From: Roseburia intestinalis L1-82
GTDB lineage: Bacteria > Bacillota > Clostridia > Lachnospirales > Lachnospiraceae
NCBI RefSeq assembly: GCF_900537995.1
Contig: NZ_LR027880.1
Span: forward strand, 2,240,001-2,304,000
DNA length: 64,000 nt
Reading direction: 5' to 3'
In this document: positions 36,967 to 45,822 of the stretch, piece after piece
Position numbering within the stretch: position 1 is the stretch's first letter
How the letters are laid out: each line of letters opens with the position of its first letter
Position numbers and translations under genes: made by a program
The notes under the pieces: generated by a model
What the model saw: the letters and a program-made list of their open reading frames with translations, nothing else
Database searches by the model: none
Told to the model about the DNA's origin: nothing

Positions 36967-38070
36967 ATGAAACACTGGCACGAAGAAATGCCTTTTACAG
37001 CAGATGATTCACTGGCAGAACTGATATTTACAGAGAATTCTCTTTTTTTTGATATAGAAACAACCGGATTTTCAGCTGCACGCACATCACTCTATCTGAT
37101 CGGATGCGCTGCGCGGAAAGAAAATCTGCTTATTGTCGATCAGTTTTTTGCAGAAACTCCGGCAGATGAATCGGATGTACTGCATGCATTTTTGGATTAT
37201 CTGCAAAATTTTGATACGATCATCACGTTTAACGGAATCGGTTTTGATATTCCGTACCTGACAAACAAATGTCAGAAGTACAAAATACCAGAACCATTTT
37301 CCGCTTATGAATATGTTGACATCTATAAAATGATCTCAGGCTTTCGTTTTCTTTTTGCCCTTCCAAATTTAAAGCAGAAAACGGTAGAGCAATTCATTGG
37401 TTTAGAACGCGAGGACGCATATAACGGTGGTGAACTGATAGATGTATACAAGGCATGTCAGAAAAATCCAGATAAAAAACTTATCTCTCTTTTAAAGCAG
37501 CACAATTATGAGGATGTTATCGATATGCCAAAGCTTCTCTCCGTACTGTCCTATGTAAAGCTGTTTGAGGGCGCATTTAATGTGACATCCGTCTGTGCCA
37601 ATGAATCTGTCTCCTATGACGGCAAACCCTGCAGGGAGATTCTCTTTTCCATGCAAAACATTTTTCCGGTTCCTAAACGTGTTTCCTGTCATTATGAGGA
37701 TTTCCATCTGGTTGTCGATACAGACCAGACAACACTCTGTGTCCGTTTATATACAGGGGAACTCAAATATTTTCTTTCTGATTATAAAAATTACTGGTAT
37801 CTGCCTGAGGAAGATCTCGCCATTCCCTCAAGCCTTGCTGCCTCGATTCCAAAAGAACGAAGAAAAAAAGCTACCGCAGGAACCTGCTATAAAAAAAAGA
37901 ATGCCATTTTTGTTCCCCAGTATCAGGAAATACAAAAACCGGCATTCCGTCTTATGTTTAAAGATAAAAAAAGTTATTTTGAACTGTCAGAAGATTTTGT
38001 TGCTTCCAGTGAAATGCAGAAAGAATATTGTATGCATGTACTGCAGTTTATCTGGAAGAAAAAATTGTGA
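36967..38070 (+). CDS. RNase H-like exonuclease domain protein (YprB type)
   Basis: 367 residues. The N-terminal 190 residues form a DEDD-type RNase_H-like domain: FFDIETTGFSAARTSLYLIG (motif I DIE), DTIITFNGIGFDIPYLTNKC (motif II) and YNGGELIDVYKAC (motif III area). The C-terminal 170 residues are unrecognised. YprB proteins are presumed exonucleases and are often near a DinG/RecQ-like helicase YprA; none is in the window. Strong ribosome site (GGGAGG). Substrate unknown. Confidence 0.85.
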   Translation: MKHWHEEMPFTADDSLAELIFTENSLFFDIETTGFSAARTSLYLIGCAARKENLLIVDQFFAETPADESDVLHAFLDYLQNFDTIITFNGIGFDIPYLTNKCQKYKIPEPFSAYEYVDIYKMISGFRFLFALPNLKQKTVEQFIGLEREDAYNGGELIDVYKACQKNPDKKLISLLKQHNYEDVIDMPKLLSVLSYVKLFEGAFNVTSVCANESVSYDGKPCREILFSMQNIFPVPKRVSCHYEDFHLVVDTDQTTLCVRLYTGELKYFLSDYKNYWYLPEEDLAIPSSLAASIPKERRKKATAGTCYKKKNAIFVPQYQEIQKPAFRLMFKDKKSYFELSEDFVASSEMQKEYCMHVLQFIWKKKL

Positions 38071-38087
38071 ACTGTCATTCCTTTTAT

Positions 38088-40835
38088 TTATAATTTGATC
38101 TGGTCAACCTTACTCCATGCACTATAAACCTTTTTGCCATCTGCCAGCTTATATGTTCGTATCTGTACATAATACACCGCATTATTTTTCAGTTTCTTTA
38201 TTTTTAATGTGGTGTTTTTATTTCTGGTAATCACTTTTTTCTGCACATTTTTCTTCATCTTTGAATCAGTACTATAACGTATCTCATATCCGGTGGCACT
38301 ATCTGCTTTTTTCCAGGATAGCTCTATCTCCCCGGCGTTTACGCTGACACTTTTCGTAAAAGATGTTTTTTTCGGTAATATTTTAAATGTTTTTGTGACT
38401 GTTCCAATATACGCACCTTTTCCACTGACGATCACTGTTGCAATGCCGCTTTTTTTATTATTTTTATACTTCACGGTATAATCAGTGCCTTGTTTTAATT
38501 TTTTCCCTTTCAATGTAACCGTCACAGACGGTTTCTTCGCTTTGCCATCGTATGTATAAGTATTTTTATTGAGTGTACATTTTGCTTTTTTTATGCTGGC
38601 TAAATTATCCGGATTTTCAAATTTTATATGAAATGTCTGATACCAGCCATTCTGAACATCATATTCATAAGAAACCGTGTTTGTTTTTTTATCCGTCAGT
38701 GTAACAACAGAACCATATCCTCCATCACTTCTGGTTCCTCCTGTTACTTCTCCAATCTTTGACATATCAAATCCCGGCAATTTTGCCAGATCGATCTTTT
38801 TCCCCTTTTCAACTGTATAATACTGATTATCAAATTTATACCATCCCAGCCCTGATATATTACTAATATCAAAACTGGTAAGTTCATTACCGTTCAGCTC
38901 TATATTGGTCAGATTTGTAGATTTTCTCAAATCCAAATATTTCAGTCTGTTTTTCTGGCAGTCTAATGTACGCAACTTTTTATTTTTTGTCACATCCAGT
39001 TTCGTAAGATTATTTCCTGCACAGCGATAGGTAACTAATTTTTTAAATTTGGATATATCTATGCTTCCAACCCCTGTATATGCAACATCAAGCTCTGTGA
39101 GATTCACACATCCCGTCAGGTTAACCGTTTTTAATTTCGGTGCCTTATGACATGCAAACGTTTTAAGGTTTTTACAGTTGCTGAGATTGATTCTTTCAAT
39201 ATTAGGAATTACAGGATCAACATATGTTCCATAGCCATATGCGGCAAATTCAGCCTCTTTTAAATACTTATTATTGCTCAGATCCAATTCTCTTAGTTTC
39301 TCAAGTTTTTCAAATCGATCCACGTCAAAAATTTTCAACGATGTATTCACACATTTTATTTTTTCTAGTTTCGGTGCCTCTCCCTCAAAATACACTTCCT
39401 CAAGTTTGTTATATTTACTTAAATCGAGACTAGTCAGCAGTAAATTTTCAAAAGTTATTTTTTGTATCTTTTTCGGCAATTTTAAATCAGTCAGTTTACC
39501 GGCATTCAGTTCTAACTCTTTCAGTTTACTACACTCCTGTAAATTTAGCTTTTTTAAACCTCCAGAACTGATACGAAGCTTTTTCAGACTTTTACAGCCG
39601 GTAAAATCTATATTTTTCAGATTATCCTGATCTAAAGTATCAAACTCAGTCAGTTCGGAACATCCTGACAAATTCAGGGTTTTCAAATAATAATCTTCAA
39701 TATCCAGTTTTTCAAGATTCGCACATCCGTTTAATTGTAAATTTTCCGTGGAGCCTTCTACCGAAAACTCTTTTAAATTTTTATAATTACTTAAATCCAG
39801 TTTTTTTGACGATACCCCCTCAACATGAACTTTTTGAACTGATTTTGGAAGTACAAAATCTTCACTCAGTTTTACCGCTTTCAACGAAAGTTCCAAAATC
39901 TTCTGTTGGCTGTTCAAATCCAGTTTAGCAATTGAACTTCTATCCTTTCCGTACAGATTTTCAATGTCAAGCTTTTTCAGTGCAATACAAGGACTCAGAT
40001 CTAATGCAGCTCCCATATATTCTTTTATTGTCAGTGTTTCTAATTTTTGGCATCCTGTAAAATCAATTCCTGCATCCAAATCTATACCCGCATCTATAGA
40101 AAGGCTTTTTAATGCGGTACATCCAGAAAACGACGCAACTCTCAAATGATCGACTTTATAAGCATCCGATATCTCTATCTCTTCCAACGAACTGCTGTTC
40201 ATAATACTGCAGATACCATCTGTCAAAACAATTTTTTTCAGGTACCGTAAATATTCTATTCCCTCCGTTTGTATTTTTTCCTCAAATTCCAGCTTTGTAA
40301 TCTTCCTGTTTTCGGAATCTGCCAAGAGACCATCTTTATTGGTGTCATATTTCTTGATTTTTTTGCGAAATTCATCATCCGGAAAATTCATTTCATTGAT
40401 CGCTACACTGCCATCCTGATGAAATCCTTCATCCAGTTCCGGTTCGTCCGGTTCCTCTGGCTCTTCTGTCCCATCGTACATCATCCAGACACTTTCTTCC
40501 GCTTCTTCTGTATCATCAGCATCCATGATTTCCCCGGTCTCTGTCTCAGTTGTCTGCTCCGTATTTTTCCCGGTTTCCGTCTCCTCGGTTGTCTGCTCCG
40601 TATTTTTCCCGGTTTCTGTCTCCTCAGTTGTCTGTTCCGTGTTTTCTTCTGCACCCGTCCCGGTTATCTGCTCCGCAGTATCCGTTTCTCCACCGTTCTC
40701 ATCACCGTAATCTGCAAAAATGCTCTCCGTGGTCTGTGTATTTTCCTGCGCACAAATGTGTACGCTTTCCTGTAAGCTAAATATCACACCCACAGCCAGT
40801 CCAAGCGACAATATTCTTTTATATATTTTTTTCAT
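38088..40835 (-). CDS. Secreted leucine-rich-repeat surface protein with EF-hand and Ig/Fn3-like C-terminus
   Basis: 915 residues. A signal peptide (residues 1-30, KRILSLGLAVGVIFSLQESV) leads to a Glu/Thr-rich low-complexity region with tandem 13-residue repeats. A Ca-binding-like loop (KYDTNKDGLLADSENRKITK) follows. Then about 20 leucine-rich repeats of the form LxxLxLxxCxxLxxLxI (for example NLSGCSELTEFDTL, NLTGCVNLTELDVAYTG), a module with KKPSVTVTLKGKKLKQGTDY seen in bacterial surface proteins, and a C-terminal Fn3-like domain (ELSWKKADSATGYEIRYST). No LPxTG motif or C-terminal anchor. It probably faces the host or mucus. Start ATG 40835 after GGAGG; an in-frame extension of 11 residues is discarded. 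Confidence 0.82.
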   Translation of the reverse strand: MKKIYKRILSLGLAVGVIFSLQESVHICAQENTQTTESIFADYGDENGGETDTAEQITGTGAEENTEQTTEETETGKNTEQTTEETETGKNTEQTTETETGEIMDADDTEEAEESVWMMYDGTEEPEEPDEPELDEGFHQDGSVAINEMNFPDDEFRKKIKKYDTNKDGLLADSENRKITKLEFEEKIQTEGIEYLRYLKKIVLTDGICSIMNSSSLEEIEISDAYKVDHLRVASFSGCTALKSLSIDAGIDLDAGIDFTGCQKLETLTIKEYMGAALDLSPCIALKKLDIENLYGKDRSSIAKLDLNSQQKILELSLKAVKLSEDFVLPKSVQKVHVEGVSSKKLDLSNYKNLKEFSVEGSTENLQLNGCANLEKLDIEDYYLKTLNLSGCSELTEFDTLDQDNLKNIDFTGCKSLKKLRISSGGLKKLNLQECSKLKELELNAGKLTDLKLPKKIQKITFENLLLTSLDLSKYNKLEEVYFEGEAPKLEKIKCVNTSLKIFDVDRFEKLEKLRELDLSNNKYLKEAEFAAYGYGTYVDPVIPNIERINLSNCKNLKTFACHKAPKLKTVNLTGCVNLTELDVAYTGVGSIDISKFKKLVTYRCAGNNLTKLDVTKNKKLRTLDCQKNRLKYLDLRKSTNLTNIELNGNELTSFDISNISGLGWYKFDNQYYTVEKGKKIDLAKLPGFDMSKIGEVTGGTRSDGGYGSVVTLTDKKTNTVSYEYDVQNGWYQTFHIKFENPDNLASIKKAKCTLNKNTYTYDGKAKKPSVTVTLKGKKLKQGTDYTVKYKNNKKSGIATVIVSGKGAYIGTVTKTFKILPKKTSFTKSVSVNAGEIELSWKKADSATGYEIRYSTDSKMKKNVQKKVITRNKNTTLKIKKLKNNAVYYVQIRTYKLADGKKVYSAWSKVDQIKL
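40536..40650 (-). repeat. 39-bp in-frame tandem repeats in the LRR protein gene
   Basis: Encodes two units NTEQTTEETETGK plus a third shortened NTEQTTETETGE. The DNA units differ by few bases, so the array is recent and could vary in copy number. Confidence 0.75.
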
Positions 40836-40855
40836 TTTCAACCTCCAAATAATAA

Positions 40856-40884
40856 AACAGCCTATCATTTCCTGATAAGCTGTT
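40856..40884 (-). terminator. cheR terminator
   Basis: AACAGCCTATCA (40856-40867) with TGATAAGCTGTT (40873-40884), one mismatch, followed on the minus strand by TTTATTATTT. It lies 16 bases after the cheR stop and ahead of the LRR gene. Confidence 0.7.
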
Positions 40885-40899
40885 TTTAATTATGTACTG

Positions 40900-41682
40900 T
40901 TACTTTTTCTCAAAGAAGAAGGATGTATGTCTGTCAAATCCAAGTTCTCTGTAATTCATGATCTGTTCTGTACTTCCAATGAAAAGTACACCACCCGGCT
41001 GAAGCGCTTTATGGAACTTCTGATAGATCACATCTTTTGCTTCTTCCGTGAAATAAATAACCACATTACGGCAGACGATCAGATTGCAGCCACTCGGATA
41101 GGGATCTTTTAACAGGTCATGCTTTTTAAATTCCACCCTTTTTTTGATCTCATCTGAAATCTGATAGGAAGAACCAACTTTTGTAAAATACTTCTTTTTC
41201 AGATCATCCGGCACAGAGGCAATACTCTTTTCATTGTACAGTCCCATTCTCGCCGTATCAAGCACCTGATTGTCGATATCCGTTGCAATGATCTTAATAT
41301 TTGCAAGCGGAACCTGTCTTGAAAGTGCCATGACAAGGGAATACGGTTCATCTCCTGTTGAACATGCCGCACTCCAGATTTTCAGGTTCTTGCCAAACTT
41401 TTTGATCAGTTCCGGGAATACCTGTCCCTCTAATATCTTCCACTGATCCGGATTACGATAGAATTCAGAAACATTGATTGTCAGGAAATTGATGAACTGA
41501 TCAAATTTTTCTTTATCTTTCTTAATCAGTGCTACATAGTCATTGTACGTCTTAACGTTGTTCTTCGTGATCAGCGTATTGATCCGGCGGCGCATCTGTT
41601 TTTCCTTGTAAGAATTCAGATCGATTCCGGCAAGCTGCAAAATGTCCTTTTTAAATTTTTCATAATTATCGGTTTCCAGCAT
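40900..41682 (-). CDS. cheR: Chemotaxis protein methyltransferase CheR
   Basis: 260 residues; SAM-dependent glutamate O-methyltransferase that adapts chemoreceptors. N-terminal helical domain with YKEKQMRRRINTLITKNNVK, then the Rossmann-like domain with INVSEFYRNPDQWKILE, IWSAACSTGDEPYSLVMALS (SAM site, SxGEEPYS-type), IIATDIDNQVLDTARMGLYN, CRNVVIYFTEEAKDVI and GGVLFIGSTEQI. No WEIWR-type receptor-tail-binding TPR. Normal length. It is alone here, away from a full che operon. Confidence 0.95.
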   Translation of the reverse strand: MLETDNYEKFKKDILQLAGIDLNSYKEKQMRRRINTLITKNNVKTYNDYVALIKKDKEKFDQFINFLTINVSEFYRNPDQWKILEGQVFPELIKKFGKNLKIWSAACSTGDEPYSLVMALSRQVPLANIKIIATDIDNQVLDTARMGLYNEKSIASVPDDLKKKYFTKVGSSYQISDEIKKRVEFKKHDLLKDPYPSGCNLIVCRNVVIYFTEEAKDVIYQKFHKALQPGGVLFIGSTEQIMNYRELGFDRHTSFFFEKK

Positions 41683-41752
41683 AATCTACTTTCCTCCTGT
41701 TTCCTTTTGCACAAAAGTTCTGTAAAACCAGATTTACTTTCATGCCATATCA

Positions 41753-41788
41753 AAAATAGGCTTTGCACATTCCGTGAAAGCCTATTTT
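41753..41788 (-). terminator. rpsA terminator
   Basis: AAAATAGGCTTT (41753-41764) and AAAGCCTATTTT (41777-41788), 12 bp, with T5 after it on the minus strand. Confidence 0.82.
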
Positions 41789-41812
41789 TATCCATATTAC
41801 TGTATACGGAAT

Positions 41813-42937
41813 TTAGTTCTCTTCTGCTGCAACTGCATCGATATCGACATCTGCAACATCAGCATCTTCTGACTCATTTGTCTCCGGAGCAAGTAATGCT
41901 TTGATGGAAAGACTGATCTTCTTCTCGTCCTCGTTGAAATCAACGATCTTAGCTTCGATCTCCTGACCTACTTTTAATACATCAGATGGTTTCTCAATAT
42001 GCTCTTTTGCAATCTGGGAAACATGCAGTAATGCGTCAACACCCGGAGCAAGCTCTACGAATGCACCGAAATCTGTCATTCTTGCCACTTTTCCTTTTAC
42101 AACGTTTCCAACCGCATATTTCTCTGCAGCACCATTCCATGGATTCTCTGCCGGGAATTTCATGCTGAGTGCAATTTTTGTATCGTTGATATCTTTGATG
42201 AATACACGCACATGATCACCAACATTAAATACTTTTTTCGGACTCTCTACTCTGCCCCATGACATCTCAGAGATGTGAAGCAGTCCGTCAGCTCCGCCAA
42301 GGTCAATGAATGCACCGAAGTCTGTTACATTTTTAACAGTTCCTTCCATAACATCACCAACTTTGATCTTTGCAAACAGCTCTTTCTGCTGCTCTAATTT
42401 CTTAGCAACTAAAAGCTGTTTTCTGTCGCCGATGATTCTTCTGCGTTTTGGATTGAACTCGCTGATCACGAACTCGATATCCTGATCTTTGTACTTGGAT
42501 AAATCTTTCTCATAGCTATCAGATACAAGGCTTGCCGGGATAAATACTCTTGTTTCATCCACGATCACGCAGAGACCGCCGTCTAATACCTGTGCTACTT
42601 TTGCTGTTAATACTTCTTTGTTTTCAAATGCCTCTTCTAATCTCTTGCTGCCTTTTTCTGCTGCGAGACGTTTGTATGTGAGTAATACCTGTCCCTCACC
42701 GTCATTTACCTTAAGAACCTTTGCTTCCATGGTGTCGCCGACAGATACCAGTGTTGTTAAATCAACGTTAGCTTCGTTCGTATATTCATTACGAGTAATG
42801 ATTCCGTCTGATTTGTAGCCGATATTCAATACGATCTCATCAGGTTTTACATCGATAACGGTACCTTCAACTACCTCTCCATTTCTTATTGTTTTAAATG
42901 ATTCCTCCAGCATTTGTTCAAAGCTCATTTCTGACAT
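41813..42937 (-). CDS. rpsA: 30S ribosomal protein S1-like (four S1 domains)
   Basis: 374 residues with four S1 RNA-binding domains: EVVEGTVIDVKPDEIVLNIG at about 17-85, a divergent one (VLTAKVAQVLDGGLCVIVDE), MEGTVKNVTDFGAFIDLGGA and VKGKVARMTDFGAFVELAPG. The last two are canonical. An acidic tail follows. Gram-positive S1-like proteins are shorter than the six-domain E. coli protein. The start ATG 42937 is nine bases after GAGGAGG, which lies inside ispH; the two frames overlap by 20 bases. In many Clostridia IspH and S1 are one fused polypeptide; here they are separate but coupled. Confidence 0.9.
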   Translation of the reverse strand: MSEMSFEQMLEESFKTIRNGEVVEGTVIDVKPDEIVLNIGYKSDGIITRNEYTNEANVDLTTLVSVGDTMEAKVLKVNDGEGQVLLTYKRLAAEKGSKRLEEAFENKEVLTAKVAQVLDGGLCVIVDETRVFIPASLVSDSYEKDLSKYKDQDIEFVISEFNPKRRRIIGDRKQLLVAKKLEQQKELFAKIKVGDVMEGTVKNVTDFGAFIDLGGADGLLHISEMSWGRVESPKKVFNVGDHVRVFIKDINDTKIALSMKFPAENPWNGAAEKYAVGNVVKGKVARMTDFGAFVELAPGVDALLHVSQIAKEHIEKPSDVLKVGQEIEAKIVDFNEDEKKISLSIKALLAPETNESEDADVADVDIDAVAAEEN

Positions 42938-43787
42938 TCTTTTGAACCTCCTCAATAATTTTGTTTGGGGTAGAAGCCCCTGCGGTAATACCTACGCTAT
43001 CGATGGACTCAAAACATGTGATATCCAAATCTTTTACAGTTTGTATATAGTAAGTATTGTTGCATTCGTTTTTACATATTTCAAACAACTTCTGCGTATT
43101 GGAACTATTTCTGCCCCCTATGACAATCATGGCGTCCACATCACGGGCAATCTTTGCTGCCTCAGTCTGTCTTTCCTCGGTGGCATTGCAGATTGTATTT
43201 AAAACAATTATATCATAACCTTTTTTATTTATAATTTCAACTAATTCTTGAAATTTATTGTAATTAAATGTCGTTTGTGCTACAATACATACCTTTTTCC
43301 CAGATTCTGCCTGATATTTTTCTGCCTCTTCCGGGGTTGCGATCACAGCCGTATGCGGATTCAGCGACCAGCTTTTGATTCCTTTTACTTCCGGATGCTT
43401 TTCATTCCCGATAATTACGATCTGCGCCCCTTCGGCACTGTGTTTTTCCACAAGGCGGTGTATCTTTAACACAAACGGGCAGGTTGCGTCCACCAATGTA
43501 TAGCCAAGTTCTTTTATTTTTTCAGATATGCCCTTTTCCACTCCGTGTGCACGGATGATGACCGTTCCACCATGCGCCGCCCTCTCTTCGAGTTCTTCTA
43601 CGCTCTCTAAAACAGTCACTCCTTTTTCTTCCAGATCACGCACCACCTCTTCATTGTGGATGATCGGACCAAATGTATAGATTGGCTGTCTCTCTGCGGC
43701 ACTCATTTCAAGCTGCTCATACACGGTATCGACCGCGCGCTTTACGCCAAAGCAGAAACCTGCACTTTTTGCCAATGTTATCTTCAT
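42918..43787 (-). CDS. ispH: 4-hydroxy-3-methylbut-2-enyl diphosphate reductase
   Basis: Last step of the MEP pathway, making IPP and DMAPP with an iron-sulfur cluster. The three cluster cysteines are in AGFCFGVKRAVDTVY (residues 10-24), DATCPFVLKIH and LNTICNATEERQ. Other marks: RAHGVEKGI, GNEKHPEVKGI, and AGASTPNKIIEEVQ near the end. 289 residues, normal. It follows cmk by 14 bases and overlaps rpsA. Confidence 0.97.
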   Translation of the reverse strand: MKITLAKSAGFCFGVKRAVDTVYEQLEMSAAERQPIYTFGPIIHNEEVVRDLEEKGVTVLESVEELEERAAHGGTVIIRAHGVEKGISEKIKELGYTLVDATCPFVLKIHRLVEKHSAEGAQIVIIGNEKHPEVKGIKSWSLNPHTAVIATPEEAEKYQAESGKKVCIVAQTTFNYNKFQELVEIINKKGYDIIVLNTICNATEERQTEAAKIARDVDAMIVIGGRNSSNTQKLFEICKNECNNTYYIQTVKDLDITCFESIDSVGITAGASTPNKIIEEVQKNVRNEL

Positions 43788-43800
43788 ATTTTATGTTTCC

Positions 43801-44466
43801 TTATCTTGCCTCTGAATAAACCTGATAAATGGCATCTACCACTTCATCAATATTCATTTCCGAACTGTCAACCAAAACAGCATCCTCTGCCTGACGAAGC
43901 GGTGATGTTTCACGATGCATGTCACGGTAATCACGGTCAATAATATCTTTTTCGATCTCTGCAAGATCACAGCTTACTCCTTTTTCCGTCAGCTCATCGT
44001 ATCTTCTCTTTGCCCGTGTCGCAGAACTTGCTGTCAGATAGATTTTGACCTGTGCGTCCGGAAGAACACACGTTCCAATATCTCTTCCATCCATGATGAC
44101 ATCTGCAGACTTTGCAAGCTGACGCTGGAGTTCCACTAGCTTTTTGCGGACCACCGGATAGACGCTTGTGGAAGATGCCATATTTCCAACTTCCTCATTG
44201 CGGATCACACCATTTACATTCTCTCCATTTAAAAGTACCTGCTGTTCTCCGTTTTCATAAGTGATCGTGACATCCACGTCCGGGCATGCTGCCGCGATCG
44301 CATTTTCATCTTTTGCATCAATATTATGCTGTAAAAAATAATATGCCATCGCACGGTACATTGCTCCCGTGTCCACATAGATAAATCCAAGTTTTTTCGC
44401 CAGCCGCTTTGCGATCGTGCTCTTTCCTGCTCCTGCCGGTCCGTCAATTGCAATATTCATACTCAT
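43801..44466 (-). CDS. cmk: Cytidylate kinase
   Basis: Phosphorylates CMP and dCMP. 221 residues with the P-loop IAIDGPAGAGKSTIAKRLAK, YVDTGAMYRAMAYYFL, MDGRDIGTCVLPDAQVKIYL, and the C-terminal DRYRDMHRETSPLRQAEDAV-type (here RDYRDMHRETSPLRQAED). Start ATG 44466 after AAGGAG; a second ATG two codons on is possible. Part of the oxidoreductase-cmk-ispH-rpsA run common in Lachnospiraceae. Confidence 0.96.
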   Translation of the reverse strand: MSMNIAIDGPAGAGKSTIAKRLAKKLGFIYVDTGAMYRAMAYYFLQHNIDAKDENAIAAACPDVDVTITYENGEQQVLLNGENVNGVIRNEEVGNMASSTSVYPVVRKKLVELQRQLAKSADVIMDGRDIGTCVLPDAQVKIYLTASSATRAKRRYDELTEKGVSCDLAEIEKDIIDRDYRDMHRETSPLRQAEDAVLVDSSEMNIDEVVDAIYQVYSEAR

Positions 44467-44556
44467 GTTTTATTCTCCTTTTACATTTTGCTGTGTTTTT
44501 TATTTCCTATTCTTTTGTCCATAACAATCCATAGATTTATAACGCTTTATCATCTG

Positions 44557-45822
44557 TTATCTTTCATCCGGCTGCGCCGCTGAGATTCCCGCAAGATAAC
44601 CGGTGGACCATGCAATCTGTAAATTATATCCACCTGTCATCGCATCCAGGTCTAACACCTCTCCGCAAAAATATAAATGCGGCACCAGTTTTGATTCCAT
44701 CGTAGACGGATTGACTTCTTTTACTTTCACGCCGCCCTTCGTGATGATCGCTTCGTTAAAATCACGGAGTCCACACAGTGTGACCGGGAATGCCTTGATC
44801 AGTCCGATAAAATGTCTGCGTTCCTCTTTGGTGATCTCATTGACCTTTTTCTCCGGATCGATTCCGCTAAGATCCAGCATGACCGGAATCATTTTAGCCG
44901 GGAAAAACCCACCAATGGAGTTTTTGAACTGCTTGTTCTTCGCCTCATCAAACTCTCTTAACAGACGGTGATCTAACTGTTCTTCCGTAAGTGCCGGCTT
45001 TAAATCTATAAACATAGAAAGTTCTCCGGCCGTAAGAGACGGTTTGATAGCTGCACTCGCCGATAAAAGCAGCGGCCCGCTGACACCAAAGTGTGTAAAC
45101 AGCATCTCGCCAAACTCCTGATACAGCAGTTTTTTTTCATTTAAAATGCGTACTTCCACATTTTTTAATGAAAGTCCCTGCATCTGCCGGACATAGTCTT
45201 CTTTTGCGAGAAACGGTACCAGTGACGGCCGGATGTCCGTGACGGTATGTCCTGCTTCTTTTGCAAAACGGTAACCATCCCCTGTAGAGCCGGTCGTCTG
45301 ATAGGAAAATCCGCCTGTCGCAATGATTACTGCATCTGCCGGCATTGTGGTTCCATCTGTCAGCTTTACGCCTGTGACAATGTTTTCCGGTGCATCTTCT
45401 CCGGATGATTCCATAAGCAGACTTTGTACCTGTGTATGCAGCATTACTTTTACTTTTTTCTCTTTCAGCACTTTCTGCAATGTTGCGATCACATCCGAGG
45501 AATGATCCGAAACAGGAAATACCCGGTTGCCACGCTCTGTTTTTGTCCTCAGTCCGTTTCTCTCAAAAAAATCAATGACTCTTTGATTGTCATACGAATA
45601 AAAGGCGCTATATAAGAACTTTGCATTGGTCATAACATTTGCAAAGAGATTATCCATATCTCCCGCATTGGTAATATTGCATCGTCCCTTTCCGGTAATG
45701 AAAAGTTTTTTCCCAAGTTTTTCATTCTTTTCAAGCAGAATAACCTGACTGCCGGTTTCCGCTGCGGCGATCGCAGCAAACATTCCAGCCGGTCCCCCGC
45801 CTATTACAATGATTTTATTCAT
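44557..45822 (-). CDS. NAD(P)/FAD-dependent oxidoreductase (HI0933/BaiN-like family)
   Basis: 421 residues; a flavoprotein of the HI0933-like family. FAD-binding GxGxxG in IIVIGGGPAGMFAAIAAAET at the N-terminus, then LLEKNEKLGKKLFITGKGRC and NITNAGD, ATGGFSYQTTGSTGDGY in the middle, FTHFGVSGPLLLSASA and the C-terminal YFCGEVLDLDAMTGGYNLQI and AWSTGYLAG. Substrate unproven; some homologs reduce bile-acid intermediates (BaiN). It overlaps rpiR by 8 bases and leads into cmk. Confidence 0.88.
   Translation of the reverse strand: MNKIIVIGGGPAGMFAAIAAAETGSQVILLEKNEKLGKKLFITGKGRCNITNAGDMDNLFANVMTNAKFLYSAFYSYDNQRVIDFFERNGLRTKTERGNRVFPVSDHSSDVIATLQKVLKEKKVKVMLHTQVQSLLMESSGEDAPENIVTGVKLTDGTTMPADAVIIATGGFSYQTTGSTGDGYRFAKEAGHTVTDIRPSLVPFLAKEDYVRQMQGLSLKNVEVRILNEKKLLYQEFGEMLFTHFGVSGPLLLSASAAIKPSLTAGELSMFIDLKPALTEEQLDHRLLREFDEAKNKQFKNSIGGFFPAKMIPVMLDLSGIDPEKKVNEITKEERRHFIGLIKAFPVTLCGLRDFNEAIITKGGVKVKEVNPSTMESKLVPHLYFCGEVLDLDAMTGGYNLQIAWSTGYLAGISAAQPDER

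Noticed and set aside
40269..40775. Plus-strand frame with many Ser/Val/Cys repeats
   Set aside because: It is the complement of the 39-bp repeats in the LRR gene.
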